DNA of 64,000 nucleotides, taken from positions 2,773,501-2,837,500 of the forward strand of contig CM028897.1 in the NCBI GenBank assembly GCA_016801885.1. The letters are read 5' to 3'. Each line of letters opens with the position of its first letter. The stretch's first letter is position 1. This document shows, in pieces, positions 11,704 through 23,129 of this stretch. This DNA is from Toxotes chatareus. Taxonomy: Eukaryota; Chordata; Actinopteri; Toxotidae. The translations under genes and the position numbers were made by a program. The notes beneath the pieces were generated by a model. It did no database searches and was not told where the DNA came from. It worked only from the letters and a program-made list of their open reading frames with translations.

Positions 11704-14700
11704 TTAAGTGTGTAAAGGCAGATTCTGTGGAGGCTCAGCAGGCAGATTATTCTGGGCTTCGCCTTCGTGATCATCTGGGGCTTTTGCCTCTGTGAAAGAG
11801 AAGAGGAACATTCTCTTACTGAAAACTCTACCAACACAAATCCACACCGACAACATCACATATGTCATATCTGTGTTTGTTTACTTTTATCTTCAGGTTT
11901 ATGTGTCTCTGGCTGAAACCGTAGTTCTCCATTAGGACCTGCAGGAGGCTGCCCGGCTGCTGCCTGCTGTTCCTTCTGTCTCTGGGACATCTCTAATACG
12001 GCCTGAATTAAAAAAAAACCTGAATGACCATCTGAGAATGTCACTGTGTTGTTACAGGCTGTAAATTGGTTATTGAATTTATGTAATTTAATTTTGATCC
12101 CATATGAATCCGTATGGGACGCAGTGCGACGGTTACCTGCTGGTACTCTCTCTTCTGGGCCTCCAGCGCTTTGCCTCTCTCCTTCAGCAGCTCCTGCTCC
12201 TGACGCAGAGTCTCCGCCCTCCTCCTCAGCTCCTCTTCTTTGTCCCGGAGTTCGGCCTCAAATCGCTGGAGCTCCTCCTCCGTGTACACCGGCTTGGCGT
12301 CCAGAGTCTGGAGAGAGGGCACTAATGTTAACATGTCATGGTTCTGTAGAGACTGAGAACTGATGTGGGACAGGTTTGGATCTGCGGCTGGTGACAGTTA
12401 CCATGTTTATCACTTCACATTCTGACAAAGCAAAATTAAAAAAGTATGAGATCAGATGTAATCTATTTATATGTATATATAATCTATTTATATTCTGGAT
12501 GATAATAAAGGTATTTCTCTCTTCCCTGTTTAAACAGAAGCTAATTTAACTGCAGTGTAAGGAGACTGCAGCTACAGTCTGGAGCTGCAAACAGTGGCTG
12601 AACAAAACACTACACTAACGCCTGTTCACAGCAGCCACTCGTGGGAGCCGCTCCAGGTGCACGGCTTGATGAGGGAAAGGACAGCACTGCCCATTTAACT
12701 TCACCACCCACATGTTCCCAGCTTGTGCTGGGATTTGAACCGCAGACCATCCAAACTCCCACCCGCTTCCCCGCCCGTCAGGCCACCTCTGGGCTCTTTA
12801 CCTCCCACTCTTTGGGATTATTGAACTCCTTCTTCTCGGTGGATTTGAGGAACTCCTCCAGGCTGACGAGCCGGTCCTTGTTTGCATCCACCTTTAAACA
12901 CAGAAACGCAAAACACCTCAGTCAAAGCAAAGCAGAGAAGAAGGTGAAGACTGACTGACAGGATACGATGAAAACAAGTGCAGGGAGATCAAAGTAAATA
13001 ACGAAGACTCACGTTGTTCATGATATGCTCCCTCATCCTCAGTCTTTCCTCCTCCATCTCCATCATATCGTCCTCCTCGTTCTTTGGGTCGTAGACCTTC
13101 TCCAGCTGCAGCAGGGGAGTGAGCAGATGTTAGGTGCCACAGAGATGCTGTGCATAACTCTGTCAGGTTATTTTCTAAAAGTGAGCTGAACATGAACAAA
13201 ACAGCTGAACTGATGATCGTCCACATCTGTTAAGGGTTTTATCTGAGTTTTCACTGTGAAAACTGAACCAGTAAAACCTTCGGTTTTATCTAAATCAAAA
13301 CTGAAGTGAAGCAGCCATGATGTACCGCAGGGTTTCCTACCTCCTTAGTGAAGAGAGCCTCCAGCTCCTGCTCATCTAAAACTCCATCTTCATTTGTATC
13401 TAAACAGGGCAGAGAATCATGAAGAATGTATTTCTACCAAACTCATCAGTATGAAAAAGAACAGGGGTTGAAAAGGGAAGCGTTGTTACCCACCATGCAG
13501 TTTGAAAAAGGTTTTAGGGTTGAACTCTTGTGGGTCCAGTCCGTCTGTCTCCTCCCAGACTTCCCGCAGCTGAGCTTTACTACCCTGAAAGTGGCAAAAC
13601 GCAGCAGAGGGAGGGAAAATGTTAGAAAGCCTGGTTCACCTCCACCTGTTTCCTCAGGTAATAAACACGGATGCATCTGTCGCCCACCGGAGCATTGACT
13701 TTGGGGTGCTGGCGGTGTTTTTCCTTCAGCTCCTGCATTCTCTTCTCCTCTTTCTCCCTCTTCTCCTGGTCCAGGCCTTTCAGGTACTCCCGCCTCTCGT
13801 GCTCCTTTAGCATCTCATAACGCTTGAACTCCTCGTGTCTCTCTGCGTCGTAGTTCTCCAGGTCCTTGGTGGCCTAGACAAAGAAAAAAAAAAATCATCA
13901 CCTTTGAGGCTCGGCATCAAGCGGTGGGGGTGCAGTGACAGATCTGCCACTGATCAGTGTGATTATGATTCTGCTGGAATGTGAATCTCCATGCTCCATT
14001 AAAATCTGATCAGAACATTAATGAAGACCCAGCTGTCTTCTCACATCGCTGCAGGATCTTACTGTCGAGATTAGCAGCTCAAGGTCTTTGGCCTCAAATG
14101 TGTTTTGATTGTGTGGATCCAGATGTTCAAACTGCTTCAGCAGGGAGGTGTGGTCCATCTGCAGACCTGCAACGCAAATACACAAATCACCAATCACATG
14201 CTGAACTTTGGACACACACAACTTCCTTCATGTTCTGTACATACGACTGAAAACATCTCAGTGTGGAGGCTATGTTCATACATCTGCTCTGCTTATAAAT
14301 ATTATGATCCGTATCCAGGCACATCAAATAAATACGACATGTCAAAGCTCTTTGGTTTTACCTGCTGAGTAAATTAAGCCAAACAAGGAAAGAAACAAGA
14401 AACAAGTAAATTGAAATAACTTATTAAAAAAGTTATTCCAGTTAATCTGTATCATTTACTGACCCAATTTTCCACTGGGGATCATTAATTAAATGTAAAT
14501 CTGATGCAAATGTGCACACACTCTCTCTCCTCAGTGGCCTAGAGGAAAACACGTCCACTCACTCTGTGTGTTGGTGCTGTCCAGTTTGGCCTTCAGCAGC
14601 ATCCTGAGACGAGAAACCTCCTGACGCTTCAGCTCATCCAAGCGAGTCCTGACATGGTGACTGACCAGGTCCAGCTCTTTACTGAGACGACCGTTCTGAC

Positions 14701-15177
14701 GGAGAACACAATACATCCAGGTGAGGAGAACAAATCAAATGTCAGAGCGTCTCAGGGCCTGTTAAAAGATAAACAAGGAAACTCTGCATGTGAGAATGAA
14801 GAGAGAAACAGTAAGAGATGGATGCTAACCTTAATGTCCTCTGTGTTTGCTGTCTGCAGTTTCTCTCTGAAGTGAGGGTCTGTTTCCAAAACCTCGATCA
14901 CCTCTCTGAGATACCTGTCGTAGTACAAGCCTGTGTCCTGCAACAGTGTATTGTAAAGGGAAGGTTATCCACACCAAGCTGAATCTCAGCTAAATTTCAT
15001 GTCAAATGCTAAAAGAAAAAAAAAAAAACACAAGAGAATGTGGAATGAGACAGTTACTGCATTCTCCTCCTGCACTTCCTGTTTAACTTCTTGGTTGCCT
15101 CCATCGCGATCAATAGGCACTGACCAGACCACGGCAGAGAAGGAGAGAAGCAGCAGCCAGCCAGGTTTCAGGTTCAT
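11704..15177 (-). CDS. nucb1: Nucleobindin-1 (calnuc), complete, 452 residues
   Basis: Nucleobindin-1 is a Golgi-resident and secreted Ca2+-binding protein that also binds G-alpha-i. Exons on the minus strand: 15058-15177, 14830-14937, 14563-14695, 14063-14166, 13688-13873, 13494-13584, 13341-13399, 13013-13105, 12802-12891, 12137-12307, 11885-12002, 11704-11789; phases close to 452 codons plus stop, against about 461 residues in human. A signal peptide is followed by DTGLYYDRYLREVIEVLE, the basic segment VSHHVRTRLDELKRQEVSRL and the G-alpha-binding region DGLDPQEFNPKTFF. EF-hand 1 has loop DTNEDGVLDEQE. EF-hand 2, DANKDRLVSLEE, has Arg where Gly is usual, as in mammals. A coiled-coil/leucine-zipper region and a Gln/Pro-rich tail follow. 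It is called nucb1 rather than nucb2 from sequence and from its ppfia3/tbc1d17/akt1s1 neighbours. Confidence 0.94.
12621..12787 (-). mobile_element. tRNA-derived SINE copy in nucb1 intron 9
   Basis: Read on the minus strand, a tRNA-like head carries a B-box-like motif GGTTCAAATCCC (12730-12741). It is followed by a body of the kind common in teleost SINEs (GCACAAGCTGGGAACATGTG, then a tail with CCTTTCCCTCATCAAG). It lies between the exons at 12802-12891 and 12137-12307. The family assignment is from memory of teleost SINEs and is not verified. Confidence 0.6.
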
Positions 15178-16139
15178 CCTCCTTCAAAAGAAACAAAGAA
15201 GGCAGAGGAGCGTGAGAAACTTTTAACATTTGAACTCAGTTGGGTTTGGTTTACATATTTTCCACCAGTAACAAATGACAAAACACGCTCAAAATCACAT
15301 TTTTCTACAGTCTAAGTCCAAAGCACACCTGGGCTAACAGCACACCACAGAAACCCGGATAACAATATGGATACCAGCCAAAACTCCAATCGCAACCTGA
15401 ATAACCCTAAATGTAAATGTATTCACTGATAACAATATGTGTGATTGAGCCAAGTCAAATTTTGTGTAAATGGTTGTCGAATGGTATATAAATTGTATGC
15501 CGAATTTACCATGAGACTTTAGAGATTTATAAAAGGTCTAACGATTAAACATGTTTGGACGTGTGTTTATTCACCGCTGCGAGGCAACTGTAATATTTCA
15601 TTTCTTAAGTGGAGTTTGGCGTAACAATCCATTTTGACCACGAAAACATCTTTTACGAGTTGAAATAACAGGATATAATTAACACGGTTAGCAATAAGTA
15701 CTAAGCGGAAGAGTTTAATACGATTTAAATAGGATATTAGTTTTTAATAGCATTGTTCGAGTTTGTAGCTAGTTAGCTAACTAGCTTGACCAAGGACAAC
15801 AGGGATGCGTTAAAGTGATTACAATCCAAGACAAAAACTGATGTTTATATGACTGTAACCACCAAGTGAGATTAAACCTACTGTATATGTGAACTAACGT
15901 TTGATTTTTACAAGATTTTAAACACTATTCTGTCTTTACAGGTAATTTTAACGGTGATATTACAGGTGCTAGTTATCCATTACCACTGTCGTAAGCTATG
16001 GAAACATCTAGCACACCTCTTCCTGTGCTGCTCCTCCTTTATCTGACGAGTGCCAGTGAATTCTTCCCTTAAACTCCGCTGACAGAGAAACCTTGATTTA
16101 AATTTGTCTCGACAGAGAAATGTCTTTAAACAGGTAGTT

Positions 16140-16225
16140 ACTCACAGCTGGTATATTCTTAATTTCTGATCCAACGCTCAAAGCACGATCTGTGTTTGCG
16201 TCGGAGAAATTTTACGTCATGACGC
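16140..16225 (-). promoter_or_regulatory. nucb1: Probable nucb1 promoter / 5' UTR with a CRE-like site
   Basis: The nucb1 start codon at 15177 is preceded by an acceptor-like TTTTGAAG, so an upstream non-coding exon is expected. A donor (CAGCT then GTGAGTAAC, minus strand) lies at about 16146. Just upstream is a CRE/ATF-like TTACGTCAT (16212-16220) next to GACGCA. NUCB1 is reported to be an ATF6/ER-stress target, which would fit an ATF-type site. The transcription start itself is not visible. Confidence 0.4.
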
Positions 16226-16283
16226 AGGACCATCATGCTGCCTTCAAGGACCGTCAGAAATTACAGCAGAAAAACAGCGGTTA

Positions 16284-16289
16284 TTTATT
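16284..16289 (-). terminator. Candidate poly(A) signal of the D-type cyclin gene
   Basis: AATAAA on the minus strand lies about 500 nt past the cyclin stop codon at 16783. A weaker ATTAAA lies at 16386-16391, and I cannot choose between them. If the distal one is used, the cyclin 3' end lies within about 150 bp of the presumed nucb1 start. Confidence 0.3.
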
Positions 16290-16782
16290 TCTCTTTTTTT
16301 TTGGTATTTTTTAGCACACTGGTACTTGAAGGCATCATCATCCCGTTTATAGATAATGCATAGACACAAACTATGTACAAAAGTTTTTAATTGTTTGAAA
16401 AATAGATCTGTTGTATATTTAATTCAGCACCCAAACACAAAATCATGGCATATGGATATAAATTAACATCAAAAGAATCAACAATTGCACGTGATAATAA
16501 ATTAAAGGTATAAATATTATGCATCAAAATAAAATCTAGACCTACAATAAAGTTAACAGAAATAGATAATAAAATATGGCACACGGAAAACACAGTTGGA
16601 AAATTGTTCACAAATAAATATAGTAAAAAATAAATTAGCAGTCATTCAATAATAATAATTTCAAAATATATAAAACCATGTCTGAGCATTCTTGAGGTCA
16701 TTTTCAATTTATATCAGTTTGACTGATGAACTTGAAGGGTTTTGATTGATTTACACTTTCAATGCAACGGCTGATTCAGTGT

Positions 16783-18432
16783 TTAGAAATCAATCTCTCT
16801 CATGTCAGTCGGCGTCCCGGGCCTTTCGTTCTCCACCTCCTCATCCTTCTCCGTGGGGCCCTGCTGAAGCCCACTCCTCAGCCGCTGGCGGAGGGCATAT
16901 TCGATCATCTCGCTGTAGCACTGCAGCACAACCTGGAAATGAATGACAGAGGAAATTAATAATTTCTGTCATAGGTGCAAGTTTCTTCCTGCAGTTGACA
17001 ACACTGTGAAGCAAACAGGTCCCTCAAAACACAAGCATTCATTGTCCGCCAGAAATAAAAATCATAACTGTAAACATTTAAATCAAATCAGGGAGACCGG
17101 CCCATGTGCAGCCCCATACTCCACTCTACGTATACTCACCAGGTCAGTCTGGCACAGCTCTGCCAGTGCTTCACTCATGAGGGCCAGCTGAGAGGGCCCC
17201 TTGTTGCCCAGACCTCGCAGTGCACAGTTCAGTGATGCTGCAGCAACAAGCGACGGTGGTGCTCCTAGAAACCGTGAGTCACAGACACACATGGCAGCCA
17301 GCGTGTCGCTGTGCCGCCGCAGGGTGGAGAGCCGCTCCTCCTCGGCCTCGCCACTGTCTCTGTCTCCCCTCTGCTCCACGGAGGCAAGAAAATGTGGCAA
17401 GAAGTCCTGAGGAGTCACTGCCGCTGTGTCCCATCGGAGGGTGGCGAGGATGACACGCTCCATTTCCTGATGGTGGATTTAAAAGTCAGAAAGGATTGAG
17501 TGATGGTAAAATGTGGAGTTGTATGATATTATATGAAAAGGTCTTGTTTGTCACAATATTGTGAGCTTAAATGTCCACTCTTGGTCTGAAAGGCTGCATT
17601 TAAATTCAGTGATACAGTTTTCAGTTCAGCATTACTAATTATTAATTCAACAGTGTCACTGCAGTGTGATTAAAGTTAGTTATGATATTAGGGGCCCGCA
17701 GCTGGAAAGAAACTCCAGTAAGATTGTTTTGTTTTAACTGAGGGCCCAGAGTTAAAGTCTTTGAGGTGTCCAGAATGACACCGTTTCTTATCCATCACTG
17801 CAGCCTTGACTGTAAGGTTTGTAAAATGACCTAAGGCCTGACTCACCCGCAGGGTCGAAGGCTGGAAGCTGTACTCAGCTGCAGCACAGAGAGTGTCCGC
17901 GGTGACGTTGTCACACTCTGTGAGTTTGGAGGCGATGAGGATGCAGCCAGCAGCCAGGCAGTACGGTGAGACAGGCAGAGACAAAGAGGCAGACAGGAAC
18001 CTGTCCATCAGAGAGACAGACAGAGGAAACACCGTCTCATCGCAGCCGCACTCGCAGCACACCTGGAGAGAAGACATGGAGGAGTTTGAAATCACAGCTG
18101 CCACGATGACGTAACTCAGCATCAGGAGGGAAATTGAGAAACTGGAGCATGAGAGCGTTTCATACCTCCAGGGTCCACTTGGCGAGCTCCTCCCTGCGCT
18201 CTGGATCCCTCTGGATGAGGGTGATGTAGAGCATCGAGGGCATGTACCTCTCCTCCACGTGAAGCAGCCTCTGGATCACACGATGCCCCGACACGGTGGG
18301 GTCCCAGGCGGCTCGCAGCTGCGACGAGCCCCCAATGTGGCCCTGGGCTGCTGCCTCGGTTTGGCCCTGGTCCTGACTCTGGTCGTCCTCTGCCTCCTCG
18401 CACCACAGAGACACAGACATGTCTCTGTCCAT
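16783..18432 (-). CDS. ccndx: D-type G1/S cyclin, probably cyclin Dx, complete, 319 residues
   Basis: D-type cyclins activate CDK4/6 and direct them to Rb. Exons on the minus strand: 18166-18432, 17847-18062, 17140-17466, 16783-16932, with all phases closing. Near the N-terminus LWCEE is an LxCxE Rb-binding motif, equivalent to LLCCE in cyclin D1. The cyclin box includes MPSMLYITLIQRDPERREEL, WTLEVCCECGCDETVFPLSV, LMDRFLSASLSLP, AAGCILIASKLTE and PSLVAAASLNCAL. The C-terminus GTPTDMREIDF matches the TPTDVRDVDI tail of cyclin D1, which contains the Thr286 degradation site. The box is clearly more divergent than ccnd1, ccnd2 or ccnd3. I infer the non-mammalian cyclin Dx class; the symbol is less certain than the family. 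The start used is the first ATG in frame (18430-18432). Confidence 0.85.
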
Positions 18433-18654
18433 CTGCACTGCCTGATGGGTAAAATATGAACTTGCTTATGTCCAGATGAGAAAGAAACACTGCAGCTACT
18501 GTCCCTCTGTCACCTGAGCTGCTGTGCAGGCAGATGAAAACTTGGAAATCCCTGCAGATCCTGACTTCTTCTGTGCTGAAATTTGACTTTGTTGTCCTGT
18601 GGTGCTCTGCTGAGTATCACCCCTCAACTATCGGCACTGAGCTTTATACCCAGC

Positions 18655-19010
18655 AGGGTGAGAGAGGGAGTGGCTGAGAGGGAAGGAAAAGGACTGCAGA
18701 AAGGGGTGGGGACCCTCGTGAGTGACATAAAATAAGACGAAGGCAACAATACGGTCTGTGCAACAATCGCTTCAACAGGTGGGGAGAGGGAGAAAGAAGG
18801 AGAGCAAGGGGAAAGAGGGAGGCAGGGGAGGAGGAGGGAGGAGGAGAGAGGAGCAGACAAGAGAGGGAGTGGCCCGCAGGGACAGAGCAACAGCTTGTCC
18901 TCGACAGTGAAAGAGAGAAGGGAGGAAAAGAAAAGGCTACGAGGGGTGAGAGGCAGAGAGAGAGGAGAGAAAAGGTCATCTCCAGACTCTGACAATGGGA
19001 ATGGATGACA
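18655..19010. repeat. Purine-rich (GGA/GAGA) tract upstream of the cyclin gene
   Basis: The plus strand is strongly purine-biased over about 350 bp. The densest part is 18779-18857, with an uninterrupted purine run of about 30 bases near 18824-18853. It lies just upstream of the cyclin 5' exon. The long open frames on the opposite strand (Ser/Leu/Pro-rich) result from this composition. Confidence 0.6.
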
Positions 19011-19224
19011 AAAGGATGAGGGTGTTTGTTTACAGCGTGAGGAGGCAGGAAATACGTCAAACGCACGATAGATGTTAAATCCTGCCTGTTGCTAGATAAA
19101 TATTCTCATGTTCTGATGTGGGGTCATAGGATAAATCTGAAGAGATGTGAGATGATAAAGGAAGAAAAAAAAAACTTAACAGTTTTAGCTCCTCAGGCCA
19201 AATAACCAAAATTAAACAATCTGT

Positions 19225-19600
19225 TCAGGAAATTAGAGCTGAATTAATCAGTAGTATCATCAATTATTCAGTTGACAGAAAATTAATCAGCAGCAATTCT
19301 TAAGATTGATTAACTGTTAAAATATGTTTTCAAGCAAGAATGACCCAAATTTGCTGGTTCCAGCACATTTGCTCTCTTTTTTCTTGCCTTCTATCATAAA
19401 GAATTAAATATCTTTACTTTTTGGACGCTTTTCTTTCCCCATGTCTTCTGACTTTTCATAAACCAAAGAATAAAACTTACAAGCATGAGACCTGAAACAT
19501 GAAGGTGCTGGATGCAAAGAAGACAAACACATGAATCGACTGATGGGAAGAAAATAATCCACCAGTTGACTGATAAAGAAAATAATCAGTTGCAGCCATG
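19225..19600 (+). mobile_element. Diverged non-autonomous DNA element of the widespread teleost 'ATTAATC...GTTGCAGCC' type
   Basis: The left part has repeated ATTAATC/ATTATTC motifs and GACAGAAAATTAATC. The middle contains TTTTCAAGCAAGAATG and TTTGCTGGTTCCAGC. The right part has the reverse-complementary motifs (GAAAATAATC, twice) and ends in CAGTTGCAGCC. I recognise this as a high-copy fish repeat that usually ends in AGTTGCAGCCCT. The copy is old and lacks a clear target-site duplication. Confidence 0.6.
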
Positions 19601-22040
19601 CGCCCTTACTCTTTAGTTTGCCATCAACAAAGTTGTGATAAAGGGATGAAAACTGATTTTCATTTTCAGAGAATTACAAGCCTGAATGTTTGGGAGCAAC
19701 TTCTCTAAACTCAGTTTCAAAGTATTTTTCACCCTAAATTAAATATCTGGGTGAAAACAAAAAAAAAAAAAGTTGCTGTATTTATCTTCTATTTCTTACC
19801 ACATACCAGTCACAGAGAGAGGAAGATACAGTAAGAGAAAGGATTTTAGTTTTTTTTTCTCTATAAATGTGTTCATCAAAGTTTGGGCTCCGAGCCTCCT
19901 CTCTTTCTCTTTCTCTCTCTTTCTCTGAGGATTCTCATTGTCAAAGCAACCTGTGTCCCGTCGGCCTCCCCTCCCTGAGCCTGTGGCAATCTGCTGCTCG
20001 TGTTTAAAGAGCAGCGAAGCCACCGGGGAGGGCAGGGCGAGGTATGTGCAACAGACAGTGGAGCCGGGCAGGTCAATGAGCCGTATTGTCTCCCTTTACA
20101 AATCAGTGTCAGACAACAGCCCCTGGCCTTCTGCCTGCTGCTGGCTCCACACACTCACACACACACACTTCACACATTCATGGGGTAGACACACTTTTCA
20201 CACACTCCCCGGGGACTCCTCTGCCGGTCACAATGGGGTCGCACTCACCAGTGGAGAATACAGATTGTATTTGACACAGTCATTACAGGTGGCTTTTCAC
20301 ACATTCAGGTTTCAGTGGCAGCTCGTGTTTCAAATAGGAGTTAAATGGACGGGTGCACTGACACCGTGATCACCAGGACTTGATTTCAGCTGAGCATCAA
20401 TAATTCATGCTCTATTCAGAGTGGAGGTGACGACCAATTTCACCGAGTATGACCGAGAAAGCAGATTCGTGATCACGTGCGCAAGGTAAAAAAGGAATTT
20501 AAACTTTTTCATGAAGAAATAAAACTTCAGAGGACATGAATCTATCAAGTCTGATGTGAGGGACAACTTTCAGTCACACTCTCTGAATATTACAGCTGAA
20601 ACACATGATGTATCTGAAACACAAACTATGGCCCACACACTCAACAAGCGATCACCTGATGACATTATGAATTCATGTGTCCATTCTCTTATTTGCACTT
20701 TACTGTGTTCAAAATGACTAGAACAGCAGAATTCACCCTGTTTAAAATAATCCAATGAAATAAAACAGTGAAATCACATCAGAAAGTTGTAAATCAGCCC
20801 AAAAAGATGAATGAACTGTTTATAAAAAGGTTTAAAAATGAGAGAAGTTTGGTTGGATTTACTGAATACGTCTCCACATCCCTCTTCATCCCTTTAATGA
20901 CAATAATAATGTTTTATTAGATTTACTAATCCCACCCCATGGCTCAAGCATCAAGCACAGAGAGTAGATGTACAGCCACATCATCTGCTGCAGATAACAG
21001 CTTTTCTAAGACACCCAGCATAATGACAACATGAACAGCCCATAATCCTCCAACACTTGGCTGATTGTAGCATTAGTGAGAGAATATGGGGTTTAAAGCT
21101 GTCGACAAGGCCTTCACCTATAAAACAGGCTTTGAGAAGAGCTGAAAGCAGATTGAGTTTGAATGAAGGACTGAGTAAGTTTGGCTCTGCCAGTCAAGTG
21201 AGGTCAGGAGGGGGGGAGGACACGAGGGGGACACGAGGGGACATGAGAAACAGAGTGACAGACCGCCGGCCTGTTTAAGCACCCTGCTAAATTCATACAC
21301 CGCAGCTGTATTCAAACCACATGGATCGAGGGGGGAAAAAGACAGCGACGAGCCAAAAGAGGAGTGCAGCAGGTCCTGAGAGGGGGGCGTGGTTCCCCGC
21401 CCCTCATTTTCCAGCTCATTTCCCGGGACAGTGGAGAACAGAGGTCCTATTTTCCCCTCAGCCATTCGCCTCGCACAGACACCTGCTGGCCGGAGGGGGA
21501 GGAGAGGGGAGAGGGCAAAGTTTAACCAGTTCACAAGTTAAGACACCACATAAACAAACAGTTGTTACTGTTACACCGGAATCATTACAGCTTATCGGCC
21601 TGATCCCAACATACCAGAGAGATTCTGGTTGTTTATGATATAAAAGTGTGAGTTTTATCAGCTGCCGAGAAAAAGTCATTCACACTTTTGCTTTTAATCG
21701 TATTTAATTCTTATCTGTGTCTTAATAAATGAGTTCATACAAATCAGATCCACAATTCTGAGGCTTTTACTTCACTTCAATATTTCTATTCTCCTACTTC
21801 TACTGCGCTGCATTTCAGAGGGAAATATTGTACTTCTTATTCCTGAACATTCACTTTACAGCCTAAGTTACTTCAAACATATGATCAGATTACAAATGGT
21901 CAGTGGTGGAAAAAGTGCAGATTCTTTACGTTTATCTAGTAACAGTACTAATTTACTACATCACATATGAAAGTCCTGTAAAAAATAAACACATAAAAAG
22001 CAAAACGTTTGAATTACTTCATATAGAGTTAGATAGTTTA
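19601..22040. other. Intergenic DNA between the cyclin gene and tbc1d17
   Basis: No gene is supported. There are short CA repeats near 20146-20170, CT-rich DNA near 19898-19928 and AT-rich sequence. Open frames near 19938-20369 and 21118-21534 are low-complexity and have no homology I recognise. Confidence 0.5.
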
Positions 22041-22044
22041 CGTC

Positions 22045-22330
22045 AGTGGTTCCCAGCCTAAGGGTGGGGTCCTTCCAAATGGTCACAAGATAAATCTGAG
22101 AGGTCATGACATTAATGGGTGAAGAAGAAAAGAAAAAAAAAGTTCTGCTAAACACATTTACATTTCTTCTTTGGGCTTTTCTCTAATCTTTGCTCTTCTT
22201 TCTTTGTGAAATATTGGATCATGTTTCCTCTTTGGGCCCGAAACAATTATTCAAGTGAAAACATCTCAGAGGTTTAGAGGGGAAATGTCTCTTTGGTGGA
22301 ATTGCCCAACCCACCAATTATATGCAATAG
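22045..22330 (+). mobile_element. hAT-like MITE fragment starting CAGTGGTTCCCAGCC
   Basis: It opens with CAGTGGTTCCCAGCC and GGGTGGGGTCCTTCCAAATGG, a terminus common in fish hAT-type non-autonomous elements. The interior (CCTCTTTGGGCCCGAAACAATTA, then CATCTCAGAGGTTTAGAGGGGAAA) is shared with copies at 42800-42890 and, inverted, at 61224-61420. Its right boundary is vague. Confidence 0.6.
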
Positions 22331-22460
22331 GGTAAGAAGTACAATATTTGCCTCTGAAATGATGGGATGTAGAAGTATATAGTTACATAAAACCTCAGAA
22401 TTGTACTTCAGGATGAGGAAAAGATCAGTTTGAACGCCCTGCTTCGTTAAGATTCAACCA

Positions 22461-22466
22461 TTTATT
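22461..22466 (-). terminator. tbc1d17: Candidate poly(A) signal of tbc1d17
   Basis: This is the first AATAAA on the minus strand after the tbc1d17 stop at 23130-23132, giving a 3' UTR of about 670 nt. Confidence 0.45.
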
Positions 22467-23129
22467 TGGTAATAATCAGCAGATGAAAACGTTATGACAT
22501 TATACAGATAATTACAAGGCTGAAAATATTACCACGCCACATGTGAAAACTATAAGGCATGCAAAAACTTTGCATAGGGCTGGAATGGCATCATACAGAT
22601 CACACAGTACTAACGCAGTGCTGCCAGTGACTTTATACCGCATCTTCTTCCCTTTTCAGGAACAGTGGCGAGGGGACGGCAGGGAATTCTAAACCAAACT
22701 CAACGAAATGCACTGAAAGCACGCTGAAACAAAAGATGACGAGTTGAGAGGAACACAGTAATTAAATAAGTCGTGGAAAGATAAAACAGCAGCATCAAAA
22801 GGAGGATGGAGAGATGGAGAGAGGAGAGGATGGCAGGGACACGGGATATGTAAACAAGTGACAAGCTGTCCTGCCAAAAGGAGGAGGACAACGTACGTAA
22901 AGAAAAAGAGCTACGGCTGTCGTGTTTCAACATCTGTAACATTCAGGGGTACATTAAAATTAAAGTACCTCAACAGTGCCCCCTGCCTCTGACAAACAGT
23001 AACAACAGTCTTCACCACAGTCTTCATTCCTTCTCATTAGGTCATTTACAGTATATATAGTTCTTCATATATATATATATTCTCCGTATATGTCTTAGTG
23101 ATGGTCAGTCCACCAGCTGACCTGCAGAT

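Noticed and set aside
18624..19066. Long Ser/Leu/Pro-rich open frames on the minus strand (123-140 codons)
   Set aside because: They are the complement of a purine-rich tract; composition alone keeps the frames open, and no domain or splice partner is visible.
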